NCBI RefSeq assembly: GCF_029892565.1
Contig: NZ_JARXVH010000028.1
Span: forward strand, 1-64,000
Direction: 5' to 3'
Origin: Streptomyces pseudovenezuelae
GTDB lineage: Bacteria > Actinomycetota > Actinomycetes > Streptomycetales > Streptomycetaceae
DNA length: 64,000 nt
The notes under the pieces were generated by a model. The model saw only the letters and a list, made by a program, of their open reading frames with translations, ran no database searches and was not told the DNA's origin. A program made the position numbers and the translations under genes. Shown one piece after another: positions 37,976-46,278 of this stretch; the first letter of the stretch is position 1; each line of letters begins with the position of its first letter.

Positions 37976-38860
37976 ATGGATCTACGCACCGAGATCCGGG
38001 AGTTTCTCAGCTCACGTCGCGCCCGCATCGCACCCGAGCAGTCGGGCCTGCCCGCTTACGGCGGCAACCGCCGGGTCAAAGGTCTGCGCCGCGAGGAGGT
38101 CGCGCTACTGGCGGGGGTATCGGTCGACTACTACGTGCGCATGGAGCGCGGCAGCCTCGCCGGTGCCTCCGACGGCGTGCTCGAGGCGTTGGCCTCTGCC
38201 TTGCAGCTCGACGAAGCCGAGCGCGACCACCTGTTCCACCTCGCACGCCAATCGAGGGCGCCCCGCAGCCCAGGCCGGCGCAGGCCTGCCGTGGCGGTGC
38301 GCTCGACGCTGCAGCAGGTACTCGACGCGATCTCCGATGCGCCGGCCTGGATCGGTAACGGCCGTTATGACGTGCTCGCCATGAATCAACTCGCTCGCGC
38401 GCTGTATTCACCGGTGCTGGCCGACCCGCGACGGCCCGCGAACACAGCGCGGTTCGTCTATCTGAACCCCGAGGCGGCCAGAGATTTCTTTGTCGACTAC
38501 GACCAGGTTGCCGGTGGCGTGGCCGCGAAGCTACGCATGGAAGCCGGCCGCAATCCGCACGACGAGGAACTGATCGCCTTGGTCGGCGAACTGTCAACGT
38601 GCAGTGAGCTATTTCGGCAGCGGTGGGCATCTCAGGACGTGCGGCTGCACCGGTCCGGCCGCAAGCGTATGCACCATCCGATCGTGGGCCAGCTCGACTT
38701 GGACGTCGAATCCCTGGAACTGCCCGCCGAACCCGGCCTGCACCTCAACGTCTACACCGCACCCGCGGGCACACCGACCGCTGACAATTTAGCGCTCCTG
38801 GCGTCGTGGGCGGCCACCCAACAGACGCTGGCGACCGAGTTCGAAGCACACAACGGATAG
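37976..38860 (+). CDS. XRE-family regulator with MmyB ligand-binding domain
   Basis: 294 residues. The N-terminal HTH_31 domain (GLRREEVALLAGVSVDYYVRMERG) precedes the MmyB-like PAS-type ligand-binding domain (about 105-280; APAWIGNGRYDVLAMNQLARALY, NTARFVYLNPEA, ADNLALLASW). MmyB domains bind fatty-acyl ligands in the characterised example, which fits control of the adjacent SDR. The start ATG at 37976 has GAGGAG about 8 bases upstream. Confidence 0.9.
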   Translation: MDLRTEIREFLSSRRARIAPEQSGLPAYGGNRRVKGLRREEVALLAGVSVDYYVRMERGSLAGASDGVLEALASALQLDEAERDHLFHLARQSRAPRSPGRRRPAVAVRSTLQQVLDAISDAPAWIGNGRYDVLAMNQLARALYSPVLADPRRPANTARFVYLNPEAARDFFVDYDQVAGGVAAKLRMEAGRNPHDEELIALVGELSTCSELFRQRWASQDVRLHRSGRKRMHHPIVGQLDLDVESLELPAEPGLHLNVYTAPAGTPTADNLALLASWAATQQTLATEFEAHNG

Positions 38861-38947
38861 TCCAACCCCTTCAGCCGTACTAAGGGTTGCCCCGTAAAGA
38901 TCTTTGAGTCGCCTCGGGCATAGCGGGCCACCGTGCCACCTGTCGAG

Positions 38948-39675
38948 CTACTCGGCGAGGACGAGGTTGTGCATCCGGGCGATGCCGAGCATGGCGTGGG
39001 GAGCGCCGTCACCTTTCAGGCGGCAGTCGCGGAGAATCTTCCAGGTCTTCATGTGGGCGAAGACGTGCTCGACGCGGGCTCGGACCTTGCGGTGCGAGCG
39101 GTTGTGTTCTGCTTTCCAGGCAGGGAGTTCGGTCTGGCCGGGTTCGCGGCGGTGCGGGATGAGCGGGCCGGTGCCCCGTAGCCGCCGTCGGCGATGACCG
39201 TGGTGTGGCCGACGGTGCCCTTCGTGCCGGACAGCTCCCACGCCGTGCAGTCGTTGCGGTTGCCGGGCACGGCCGGCCGACGGCGACGACGAGCCGGGTG
39301 TCGGCGTCGACGACGACCTGGTGGTTGGTGGAGTACCGGTAGTTCTTGGACTGCTCGGCGACCTGGTGGTCGCGGGTGGGGACCAGGGTGCCGTCCACGA
39401 TGAGAACGGTGTCCTTGGCGAACCGCTTGCGGGGCCGGAGTGCGAGCAGGGGCCCGAGGTAGTTGATGACTCGGCCGGCCGTGGACTTCGAGACGCCGAA
39501 CAGCGGAGCGAGCTGCCGCAACGTCAGATTGGTACGCACTCCACGGCCGGTCTCGGTGGACCACATCTGCTCCATCGCGCCGCAACGTGGTCAGCAACTT
39601 GCCGAAGCAGCGCGGGCTCAGCCCTGTGAACGGGGCTATCCAGGACGGCTCCAATGCCGTGATCACACTCGCCAT
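38948..39675 (-). pseudogene. IS5-like (DDE_4) transposase, frameshifted
   Basis: Minus-strand transposase spread over three frames. The first part has PFTGLSPRCFGKLLTTLRRDG. The second has LAPLFGVSKSTAGRVINYLGPLL and VLIVDGTLVP (first Asp), then KNYRYSTNHQVVVDADTRLV. The third has VIADGGYG and VEHVFAHMKTWKILRDCR (Glu). At least three shifts separate them, so it is inactive. GGGTTGCCCCGTAAAGATC at 38885 may be one end of the element. Confidence 0.8.
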
Positions 39676-39768
39676 ATCGTGATCATCAATCAGGCTGGCC
39701 CAATGCCGAGACAATCCCACAGCTACGCTGATCGGGGCCGTCCACAGTGAGCAAGACCGGGGGAAACC

Positions 39769-40253
39769 GTGAACCGACCGCCGCTGTTTCTCGACGTGGA
39801 CGGGCCGCTCAACCCCTACACGGCCCAGCCGGAGAGGCGTCCCGACGACGCCCCCTACGTGTCTGGCTCAACCCAGAGCACGGACGAATCCTGCTCCAGC
39901 TCGGCTTCGAGGTGTGCTGGGCCACCACATGGATGGACGACGCCAACCGGTGGATCGCACCGGTCCTCGGCCTTCCGGAACTTCCCTTCGTCGACTTCGG
40001 CGACGTCCTACTCCAAGAACGCCCCGATGGAGTCCACTGGAAGACCGAGCCGCTGGTGGACTACGCAGGCGGCCGTCCTTTCGCCTGGGTGGACGACGAG
40101 CAGAGTGAGCTGGATCAGACGTACGTGACCGCCCACCATCAAGGGCCCGGGCTCCTGCACCACGTCAACCCGCGGATCGGCCCACGAGAGAACGACTTCC
40201 ACACGCTCGCCGACTTCGCCAGTTCCCTGGACACCTCACGAACCACCGGCTGA
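39769..40253 (+). pseudogene. HAD-like hydrolase, frameshifted
   Basis: The 5' part (frame 1, 39769-about 39850) gives RPPLFLDVDGPLNPYTAQP with the HAD DVDGPL motif. After about 39850 the protein continues in frame 3 as PLRVWLNPEHGRILLQLGFE, CWATTWMDDANRWI and FAWVDDEQSELD (second acidic motif) to the stop at 40253. A small deletion near 39850 both shifts the frame and shortens the linker. It resembles an uncharacterised HAD family common in Streptomyces. Confidence 0.7.
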
Positions 40254-40565
40254 GCACCTCGCCAGCTCTTCAGGTTGCTCCGTACTCGTGAGCCGAAGGA
40301 CGGAAGTTGTCACCAGGGGAGGCAGAAGATCCGGTGTACAGGACCGGTTGAAGCGGCCTGGTTGTCACAAGCAAGGCACGCGGCTTGTCACACATGCGAA
40401 TTCGGTGTCGGCGGCCCTTCTGTCACCAGAAGCGAAGATCGACAGCCTCTGGCTCCCCGAGACGACATGCGGCAACACTTCACCACAACCGCGTCCTGCT
40501 CCTGTGCGTCCTACTACTGAGCGCCGGCAGAAGTCGGCTACCCCGGGGGGATCGGGACGCGAGTC
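40254..40565. other. No gene seen
   Basis: Open frames in this interval are Arg/Ser/Pro-rich noise. GGTTGCTCCGTA at 40272 resembles the GGTTGCCCCGTA of the IS5-like end at 38886, in the same orientation. Confidence 0.4.
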
Positions 40566-41012
40566 ATGCAGAAGTACGCGATCGTCCAGCACATCACACG
40601 GTTCTTCTGGCCCCCGCGTGGTGCAAGACGGCAGCCGCCCACGTTCGCCCGGCAACTGGTGGGGCTCTGGCTGTTCGCGCTTGCCTTCGGGGCCGGGCTC
40701 ACCGCGATCGGCTGGGACGACGAGTTCGGCATGGCACTGCTGCTCCTCTTTTATGGCGACATCATCGACGGAGTGCGGTACCGCTGGACGGCCATACTGG
40801 CCGCGCTAACAGTCCTGTCGGCTGCCAGCCGGCTCACAAGAGCCGTCCTGCCCGGCTCCCTCGACGATGCCTGGGCGCAGAGCGTTGGCTCCGCTGTCGG
40901 TGTCACGCTCGGGCTGGCAGTGAGCGCCGCGATCACACGGCTTCCGGAACGCCGACCACATCGGCCCGCCGGCGGACACGACTCCGGGTTCAGCGGTCAA
41001 GACTCTCCGTAA
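40566..41012 (+). CDS. Hypothetical small membrane protein
   Basis: 148 residues with three to four hydrophobic stretches (LVGLWLFALAFGAGLTAIGW, FGMALLLLFYGDII, AILAALTVLS, SVGSAVGVTLGLAVSAAIT) and a hydrophilic C-terminus. No recognised domain. Coding potential looks reasonable because hydrophobic segments alternate with polar turns. It is isolated between a pseudogene and a convergent F420-reductase-like gene. Confidence 0.5.
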   Translation: MQKYAIVQHITRFFWPPRGARRQPPTFARQLVGLWLFALAFGAGLTAIGWDDEFGMALLLLFYGDIIDGVRYRWTAILAALTVLSAASRLTRAVLPGSLDDAWAQSVGSAVGVTLGLAVSAAITRLPERRPHRPAGGHDSGFSGQDSP

Positions 41013-41071
41013 AGGGAAAGGGGCCGCCGACCACCTCCAAGCTTCGTCGCGAGTATCTCCTCCGGTGCAGC

Positions 41072-41692
41072 TCAGGCGGGAAGTTCCGTGACGCCGAGGG
41101 CGAAGTCCCAACCCCCCACCCCGTGGCGGGCGAGGCCCATCGTGAGCACACCCGCTCCTTCCAGCCAGTGCGCCATTTCCAGGCCACCGGCGTCCATCGG
41201 GCGCATCCCGAGGCTCTTGATGAACGCCTCCACGCCCGCCTTGGCCTGCACATTGTCGCCAGCGATGAAGACGTCGGGCCGGCCGTTCTCCAGGACATGA
41301 CGGAAGACGGTGTTGAATCCCTTCACCACGCTGGCACCGGCCGGGGCCACCTTGGCGACTTCCTGCGCGATCGAGGTGACCTCGCGGTGGGCCAGACCGT
41401 CCAACGTGGAATTGAAGGGGTTGCTAATGTCGACGATGACCTTGCCCGCGAGGGCGTCTCCGTAGTGGGCGACGGCCGGAACGACACCGTCGAACAACAG
41501 GGCCACGATGACGATGTCCCCGGCCGGGACGGCGCCCCACTCTCCCTGCGTGGCGCCGCCGAGAGCCTTGGCCAGGTCAGCGGACTTGGAGTGATCGCGG
41601 CCCATGACCTCGACAGTGTTGCCGCCCGCTACCGCCAGCGCGCCGATGGTACGGGCCATGTTCCCAGTGCCAATGATGCTGATGCTGCTCAT
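41072..41692 (-). CDS. NADPH:F420 reductase-like NAD(P)-binding protein
   Basis: 206 residues: SSISIIGTGNMARTIGALAVAGG at the start (GxGxxA/G), GDIVIVALLFDG, VDISNPFNSTLDG and VVKGFNTVFRHV. It aligns along its length with the 16085 protein. Both end in LEMAHWLEG/LQMASVLEW...LMGLARHG. Upstream lie two palindromes and the SDR at 42017 on the same strand. This repeats the SDR + F420-reductase-like pairing of the 12.7-17.5 kb cluster. Confidence 0.85.
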   Translation of the reverse strand: MSSISIIGTGNMARTIGALAVAGGNTVEVMGRDHSKSADLAKALGGATQGEWGAVPAGDIVIVALLFDGVVPAVAHYGDALAGKVIVDISNPFNSTLDGLAHREVTSIAQEVAKVAPAGASVVKGFNTVFRHVLENGRPDVFIAGDNVQAKAGVEAFIKSLGMRPMDAGGLEMAHWLEGAGVLTMGLARHGVGGWDFALGVTELPA

Positions 41693-41770
41693 GAGGTGTG
41701 CTCTCTTCCTTGTTCTCGGACATCGCTTTGTTTCGTCTGTGCAGAGTTCGGTGCTGGCGGAGGAGCCGGG

Positions 41771-41798
41771 GCCGACTGGATGCCGGCATCCAGTCGGC
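41771..41798. promoter_or_regulatory. Perfect 28-bp palindrome
   Basis: GCCGACTGGATGCC followed directly by its reverse complement, with no loop. It lies 79 bp upstream of the 41692 start. It could be an operator or a terminator for the upstream minus-strand SDR. Confidence 0.5.
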
Positions 41799-41847
41799 GC
41801 CGGCTGATATTCCGCCGGTAGGTCGGGATGCGTGAACCTGCCCCTCG

Positions 41848-41870
41848 GTGACCTGTTCCTAGGAGGTCAC
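41848..41870. promoter_or_regulatory. GTGACCT-N9-AGGTCAC inverted repeat
   Basis: Perfect 7-bp arms with a 9-base spacer, between the SDR (42017) and the F420-reductase-like gene (41692), both on the minus strand. The size suits a dimeric winged-helix or TetR-type regulator. Confidence 0.4.
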
Positions 41871-42016
41871 AGACATGGGACAGTGGCATCTATGATCGTT
41901 ACTCCCCGTTCGTGTGCAGTTCCCAGGGCTGCACGCCGAGGACATGCGCAAGGCGCCCCTGCATGTCGACGGCGGACGGCAGCGGGAGCCACCATGTGGT
42001 CACCTGGTGAGTCCGT

Positions 42017-42751
42017 TCAGATCACCGTGGTGCCGCCGTCGGTGGTCAGTTCCAGCCCGTTCACATAGCTTGAGTCGTCCGAGGCGAGGAACAGCGCGAC
42101 CGTCGCGATCTCCTCGGGGCGGCCCATCTTGCCCCGCGGGATCAGGGACTCGAACTGCCGCTTCGTCTCCTCGTCGAACAACTCCTCCTGCTTGGCCGTG
42201 GCGACCTGGCCGGGGGTCAGCACGTTCACCCGGATCCGCCTGTCCCTCAGCTCGTTCAGCCACACACGGGCCCAGGCCTGCTGCACGGCCTTGCTCCCCG
42301 CATACACACTCCACCCCGGGAAGCCCCTGAGCGAAGCGTTCGACCCGGTCATGAAGATCGAGCCACCGTCGTTGAGCAGCGGCAGCGCCTTTTGCACGGT
42401 GAACAGCGTGCCGCGCGCGTTCAGCGAGAACGCGCGATGGAACTGCTCCTCGGTGATCTCGCCGAGCTTGCCCTGCTCACCCATACCGGCACTCGCCCAC
42501 AGCACGTCGATCGAGCCCTTGTCCCGCCTGACCGTCTCGTACAAACGGTCCAGGTCGTCCAGGTCGGCCGCGTCCCCCTGCACGGCGGTCACGTTCCGGC
42601 CGATCACCTTGACGGCGTCATCCAGCGCCTCCTGCCGCCGGCCCGTGATGAAAACATGAGCCCCTTCCTCGGCGAACAGCTTCGCGCCGGCCAGCGCCAT
42701 GCCGGTCGACCCGCCCGTGATCACCGCTACCTTGCCATCGAGCTTTCCCAC
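42017..42751 (-). CDS. Short-chain dehydrogenase/reductase
   Basis: 244 residues: GKLDGKVAVITGGSTGMALAGA (TGxxxGx-type; the third Gly is replaced by Ala), WASAGMG in place of NNAG, YAGSK with catalytic Tyr/Lys, and LTPGQVATA. Start GTG 42751 has AAGGAG five bases upstream. It is a paralogue of the SDR at 12718 and divergent from a TetR gene, with two repeated operators between them. It is probably repressed by that TetR. The substrate is unknown. Confidence 0.9.
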   Translation of the reverse strand: MGKLDGKVAVITGGSTGMALAGAKLFAEEGAHVFITGRRQEALDDAVKVIGRNVTAVQGDAADLDDLDRLYETVRRDKGSIDVLWASAGMGEQGKLGEITEEQFHRAFSLNARGTLFTVQKALPLLNDGGSIFMTGSNASLRGFPGWSVYAGSKAVQQAWARVWLNELRDRRIRVNVLTPGQVATAKQEELFDEETKRQFESLIPRGKMGRPEEIATVALFLASDDSSYVNGLELTTDGGTTVI

Positions 42752-42763
42752 GATTACTCCTTT

Positions 42764-42781
42764 GTACACCGAGCTGTGTAC
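42764..42781. promoter_or_regulatory. TetR operator 1 (GTACAC-N6-GTGTAC)
   Basis: Perfect 6-bp inverted repeat around CGAGCT, 13 bp upstream of the SDR start. A second copy is 39 bp further on. Confidence 0.65.
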
Positions 42782-42819
42782 TTAAAACGTATCCGTCGAC
42801 CGGCGGGAACGCAAGCTAT

Positions 42820-42835
42820 GTACACCGAGCGGTAC
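42820..42835. promoter_or_regulatory. TetR operator 2 (GTACACCGAGCGGTAC)
   Basis: Shares GTACACCGAGC with operator 1 and closes with GGTAC, 23 bp upstream of the tetR start. Two sites near the two divergent starts suggest joint repression of both genes. Confidence 0.6.
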
Positions 42836-42857
42836 CGCGCTGGGCTATGATGGAGTC

Positions 42858-43490
42858 ATGACGAAGCTGGAGAAGGGCCCCCAAGGCCGGCGCCGCGGCA
42901 GGGGGGCGCGCGAGCGCATCCTCAGCGCATCACAGCAACTGTTCCGCGCTCAGGGCATCAACCGCACCGGCATGGACCAACTCTGCGCAGTGGCCCAGGT
43001 CTCGAAGCGCACGGCCTACCAGCACTTCACCGGCAAGGACGACCTGGTCGCCGAATACCTGCGCCGATTCGATCCCGACATCATGGCCGGAGTGTTCGAC
43101 CGCACCGACCTCACACCCCGCGAACGACTCCTCGCCGCCTTCGAGGTCCCCACATCCGGCCCAGAGGAACTCACGCCCCTGTGCCCCTACATCGCGGCGA
43201 CCGTCGAAATCCACGACCCCCAACACCCCGCGTCCCAATACGCACGCGACTACAAGCTCGCCGTCGCCGCGCGGCTCGCCGAAACGGCCCGCGAAGGCGG
43301 CGCCGCCAACCCCGAACAGCTCGGCGAACAACTGGCGCTGCTCCTCGATGGCGCCTCGGCCCGCACCCGAGTCCTCAATGCCGAATCCTTCCCCGCCGCC
43401 GCCGCCATCGCCGCCGTCCTCATCGACAACGCCCTCCCCGCGACAGACCGGGACCGGGGAAGCGAAAAGGGTGCGGTTCGTTTCGAGTGA
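42858..43490 (+). CDS. TetR-family transcriptional regulator
   Basis: 210 residues. The N-terminal TetR HTH is ARERILSASQQLFRAQGINRTGMDQLCAVAQVSKRTAYQHFTGKDDLV (about residues 17-64). The helical ligand domain has CPYIAATVEIHDPQHPASQYARDY, a conserved feature of one actinobacterial TetR subgroup. Divergent from the SDR at 42017, with duplicated palindromes between them. The ligand is unknown. Confidence 0.92.
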   Translation: MTKLEKGPQGRRRGRGARERILSASQQLFRAQGINRTGMDQLCAVAQVSKRTAYQHFTGKDDLVAEYLRRFDPDIMAGVFDRTDLTPRERLLAAFEVPTSGPEELTPLCPYIAATVEIHDPQHPASQYARDYKLAVAARLAETAREGGAANPEQLGEQLALLLDGASARTRVLNAESFPAAAAIAAVLIDNALPATDRDRGSEKGAVRFE

Positions 43491-43574
43491 AGCTGGGGTT
43501 GTGCAGCACATGGCATTGCGGGCTGCAGGGTGCTGATCTTTCGGAACAACAAGGGGTGTGGGACGGGGGGCTGG

Positions 43575-44291
43575 CGCCGGGTGTGGCCGACTGCCGGACG
43601 TGGCCCCCGACGGCAGCGCCACCCAGGTCACCTACGGCGTCCTCAACCTGACGCGCCGGGACAGCGCGGACGAGCCCCCCTGGAACCGGGCCAGCGCGAA
43701 CGGGCCACGCTGCACCTGAACGGTGTGGCACAGGGCTTCCCGCTGGGCCATCGCATACGGCTCTCCCTGTCCACGTCGTACTGGCCGTTGGCCTGGCCAC
43801 CGCCGAGGCCCACGCTCCTGACCGTGCACGAGCAACCCTGTCGCCTCGTCCTGCCGGTCCGCCCGACGGCCGAGTCCGACGCGTCGGCCCCGTTCGAGGC
43901 GCCCGAGGGCACGGCCCCCCCTCGCGACGACACAGAGCACCCCGCCCGAGCAACGCTGGGAGGTCACTCGCGACCTGATTGACTACGGCGCGGCCTGAAC
44001 ATCGTCAAGGACCGCAGCACCGTCCACTACGACACGATGGACCTCGACGTCGGCTGCCGCGCCGAGGAGCGGTACACCTCGGTCGCCGACGACTTCACGT
44101 CACCGGCCGGCGAGGTGACCTGGACGATGACTTTCCGGCGCAGGGACTGGGACGTGCAAGTCCGCACGAACACCCGACTGACCTGCGGCGCCGAGACGTT
44201 CCACGTCAACGCCACGCTGGACGCGTACGAGTGCGGTCGACGCGTCGCCTCCCGAACGTGGAACGAGTCGACCCCGAGGGACGCGCTGTAG
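43575..44291 (+). pseudogene. CocE/NonD-family hydrolase C-terminal remnant
   Basis: Pieces in different frames match the PepX_C beta-sandwich of CocE/NonD hydrolases: LPDVAPDGSATQVTYGVLNLTRRDS (43590 on), GHRIRLSLSTSYWPLAWP (43750 on), and VADDFTSPAGEVTWTMTFRRRDWDVQVRT...DAYECGRRVASRTWNESTPRDAL to 44291. Several shifts separate them and the catalytic alpha/beta-hydrolase half is missing. Clearly a dead gene. Confidence 0.75.
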
Positions 44292-44646
44292 AGCGTGCGG
44301 TTGAGCAGACGACAGGGGGCTCCGGCGGGAGGCTGCCCGCGGAATGCCACCTCGGCAAGGGCTCGGCGGCCTCCCTCCATGCCCCCGTTCCTCTCGGCCT
44401 TCTCAGCCCGCGCCCGGCAGCCGGACGGCGAGGGTGCCGGCCGGCTCGATCCGGGTTTCGAAGGACGGCTGCGGCGCTGTCCGACGGGACCGCTCACCAC
44501 GGCGCCGTCGGACAACCTTTGCCACTCAGCAGCGACCAAGTCCACTTTGCCGCCTGCTTCAAACAGCGCCGCTCACCGCCTGCGCCAGATGGGACAACAC
44601 GCGGGCCGGCAGATGCCCAGGCGCTCCAGCGCCCAGGTCGCCGCCG
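44292..44646. other. No gene seen
   Basis: No recognised signature on either strand; frames are compositional noise downstream of the hydrolase remnant. Confidence 0.45.
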
Positions 44647-45018
44647 TCACCTGGCGGATTCGGAATCACGCTCACGCGGCAATACCGTCGACGACCGCTG
44701 TGGTCGTCCATCACGCTGCGCGTCGTGCCGCGCGAGGGCGGAAAGCAGCGCTTCGACCGTCATCCCCGCCTCGGCCGGATGCCGCAGGATGGTCCCCGGC
44801 TCGATGCGATACACATTGGTTCGCCCCTGCCGTGTATGCGTGAGATAGCCGTCCTCCTCCAGATCGGAAATGATCTTCTGGACGGCCCTCTCGGTAAGCC
44901 TGCACCGCGCGGCGATGTCACGTATGCGGATGCGGTAATCCTCGGCGATCGTGGCCAACACCCGGGCATGGCTGGTGAGGAACGTCCATCCTGCGTGTGT
45001 CTCGGATACTCCACCCAT
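44647..45018 (-). CDS. Winged-helix transcriptional regulator
   Basis: 123 residues. A winged helix covers about residues 15-72: HARVLATIAEDYRIRIRDIAARCRLTERAVQKIISDLEEDGYLTHTRQGRTNVYRI. The remaining tail is short and Arg/Ser-rich. It resembles small MarR/ArsR-like regulators without a separate ligand domain. Divergent from the STAS gene at 45153, so it may control that gene. Confidence 0.75.
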   Translation of the reverse strand: MGGVSETHAGWTFLTSHARVLATIAEDYRIRIRDIAARCRLTERAVQKIISDLEEDGYLTHTRQGRTNVYRIEPGTILRHPAEAGMTVEALLSALARHDAQRDGRPQRSSTVLPRERDSESAR

Positions 45019-45152
45019 GCGCCCCAGTTTAGGACGTGATGTTCACGCATTCAAAGGAGCGAAACAGATTTCATGTATCTCTTGACGCGTTCCATACGCC
45101 TGATGAGACTTGTACTGGCAGAGGACAGGCGAACGCTTCGGGAGCGACTGCC

Positions 45153-45632
45153 ATGCCGGAACGCCAACCTTCCGCTCCGCCCAGGAGCAGCGGCCCAGCC
45201 ATCCCTGCAACGCCGCGCGTCCCAGCGGCGGTCGCCCCGTCGGCTTTCCTGGAGATCGTGACGCATCCGGCCGGGGGCCATACGGTCGTGACGATCTCCG
45301 GAGAGATCGACATGGACACGGAACAGACGATGCAACACGCTCTGCGCCTGGCACTGGCCCGGTTTTCCCAAGGCGTGGACCTCGACCTGAGCGGAGTCGG
45401 TTTCTGCGACTGTTCCGGCCTCAATGTCCTGCTGCGCGTCCGCTGGATCGCGCTGTCGGACGGAAAGACACTTCGCGTCCGGGCCGTCAGCCCCAGGGTC
45501 GAGAGACTATTCGCCCTCACCGACACGTCGTCGCTGTTCACCCAGGCTCGTGCCCCCGTCAACGGGATTGTCCACGCCTTGGCACGACCATTCCGCCACG
45601 GCGCACAACCTCGTGACTCCTCCCCCGGTTGA
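45153..45632 (+). CDS. STAS-domain anti-sigma factor antagonist
   Basis: About 159 residues. The STAS domain (about 35-140) has VVTISGEIDMDTEQTM, DLDLSGVGFCDCSGLNVLLR (the Ser of CSGL is the expected phosphorylation site) and LRVRAVSPRVERLFALTD. Such proteins release sigma factors by partner switching with an anti-sigma kinase; none is encoded nearby. Start ATG 45153 has GGGAGCG upstream; the frame is open back to 45036. The last codons and stop lie inside the IS605-type end hairpin, so the native C-terminus has been replaced. Confidence 0.8.
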   Translation: MPERQPSAPPRSSGPAIPATPRVPAAVAPSAFLEIVTHPAGGHTVVTISGEIDMDTEQTMQHALRLALARFSQGVDLDLSGVGFCDCSGLNVLLRVRWIALSDGKTLRVRAVSPRVERLFALTDTSSLFTQARAPVNGIVHALARPFRHGAQPRDSSPG

Positions 45633-45641
45633 AGCCGGGGG
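45622..45641. repeat. IS200/IS605-type right-end hairpin
   Basis: CCCCCGG-TTGAAG-CCGGGGG, followed by CTTCTC, the familiar subterminal hairpin at the 3' end of actinobacterial IS605-group tnpB elements. It lies immediately downstream of the minus-strand tnpB remnant. Confidence 0.75.
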
Positions 45642-45834
45642 CTTCTCGTTACGCCGGGTTGGCGTTGCGACGGACCAGCCCGGCCCGTAATACGTTGATG
45701 GCTCCCACTGTGTCAGTGTGGCCGCAGGCGACGCAGTGGAACTTCTCCTGTGTGGGCCGGTTCTCCTTGGCGGTGTGCCCGCAGTCGGGGCACTGGCGGG
45801 AGGCGTTGCGGGGATCTACGGCGATCACTTCCCG

Positions 45835-46040
45835 GTCGGGTAGCCGGAGCACATTGCTGTGCCCCGGCCCCCTCAGAACCGGACGTGCGACGTTAACCGC
45901 ATCCGGCTCAAGCAAGCCCCTATGGACGACGCGGGTTCCTGCTTATGAGGCCGTTTGCCGTCGCTGGCATGGTGCTGGCGATGGCAGTCGGCGTGTACGA
46001 GACGAAGGTTCGTTCTGCTGTCCGCTCCGCCACCCCCCAA
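45835..46040 (-). mobile_element. Group II intron 3' fragment (HNH tail, domains V and VI)
   Basis: On the minus strand: the HNH tail of an intron-encoded protein (NLRLVHADCHRQHHASDGK, about 46012-45960), then a 34-nt domain V (45909-45876), then a domain VI-like hairpin (GCCGGGGCAC...GTGCTCCGGC) and the 3' end CTACCCGAC at 45835. The tnpB codons CGG GAA GTG ATC follow directly. The 5' domains and most of the reverse transcriptase are deleted. Confidence 0.75.
45876..45909 (-). ncRNA. Group II intron domain V
   Basis: 34 nt read on the minus strand as GAGCCGGATGCGG, TTAACG, TCGCACGTCCGGTTC. The pairing and length fit bacterial domain V, including the AGC-containing 5' strand. The usual GTGAAA loop region has become GTTAAC, which should weaken the tetraloop. 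Confidence 0.75.
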
Positions 46041-46215
46041 CCGGCATCGTTGATCGACCTGTTGAGCCCGGCCTTCGCCGCGGCCCCGTTGTGCAGGAAG
46101 AGGCCCGGCCGGCCGGGGTCGGGCTTCGACGCGGGCGCCTTGCTCATATTGCGGACCTTGAGGTCCTCCCGCTTGAGGGGTGGTTGCGGACGACATGTGC
46201 TGGTTAAGGCCTAAG

Positions 46216-46229
46216 TAAGCGATCGCTTA
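46216..46229. promoter_or_regulatory. TAAGCGATCGCTTA palindrome, TetR-like operator
   Basis: Perfect 14-bp palindrome, 50 bp upstream of the amidohydrolase start. The AAGCGATCGCTT core is a form used by several TetR-family regulators. No tetR gene is adjacent. Confidence 0.6.
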
Positions 46230-46278
46230 TCTTCCGATTGAGCTCAGTCGGAGCGCCATCAGAGAGGCAGGAAACCTG

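Larger units (their letters stand above)
45649..46185 (-). pseudogene. tnpB (IS605 OrfB) remnant split by a group II intron 3' segment
   Basis: Upstream tnpB piece (46185-46041): REDLKVRNMSKAP... FLHNGAAAKAGLNRSINDAGWGV. Downstream piece (45834-45649): REVIAVDPRNASRQCPDCGHTAKENRPTQEKFHCVACGHTDTVGAINVLRAG, with the CxxC zinc finger and the last catalytic Asp. About 14 codons between AGWGV and REVIAV are missing. In their place is a group II intron tail (about 46040-45835). The N-terminal RuvC region is also missing, so the gene is inactive. Confidence 0.78.

Noticed and set aside
41899..42003. 34-codon minus ORF following the SDR gene
   Set aside because: It reads plausibly (VDMQGRLAHVLGVQPWEL) but is very short with no clear ribosome site; possibly a regulator remnant.
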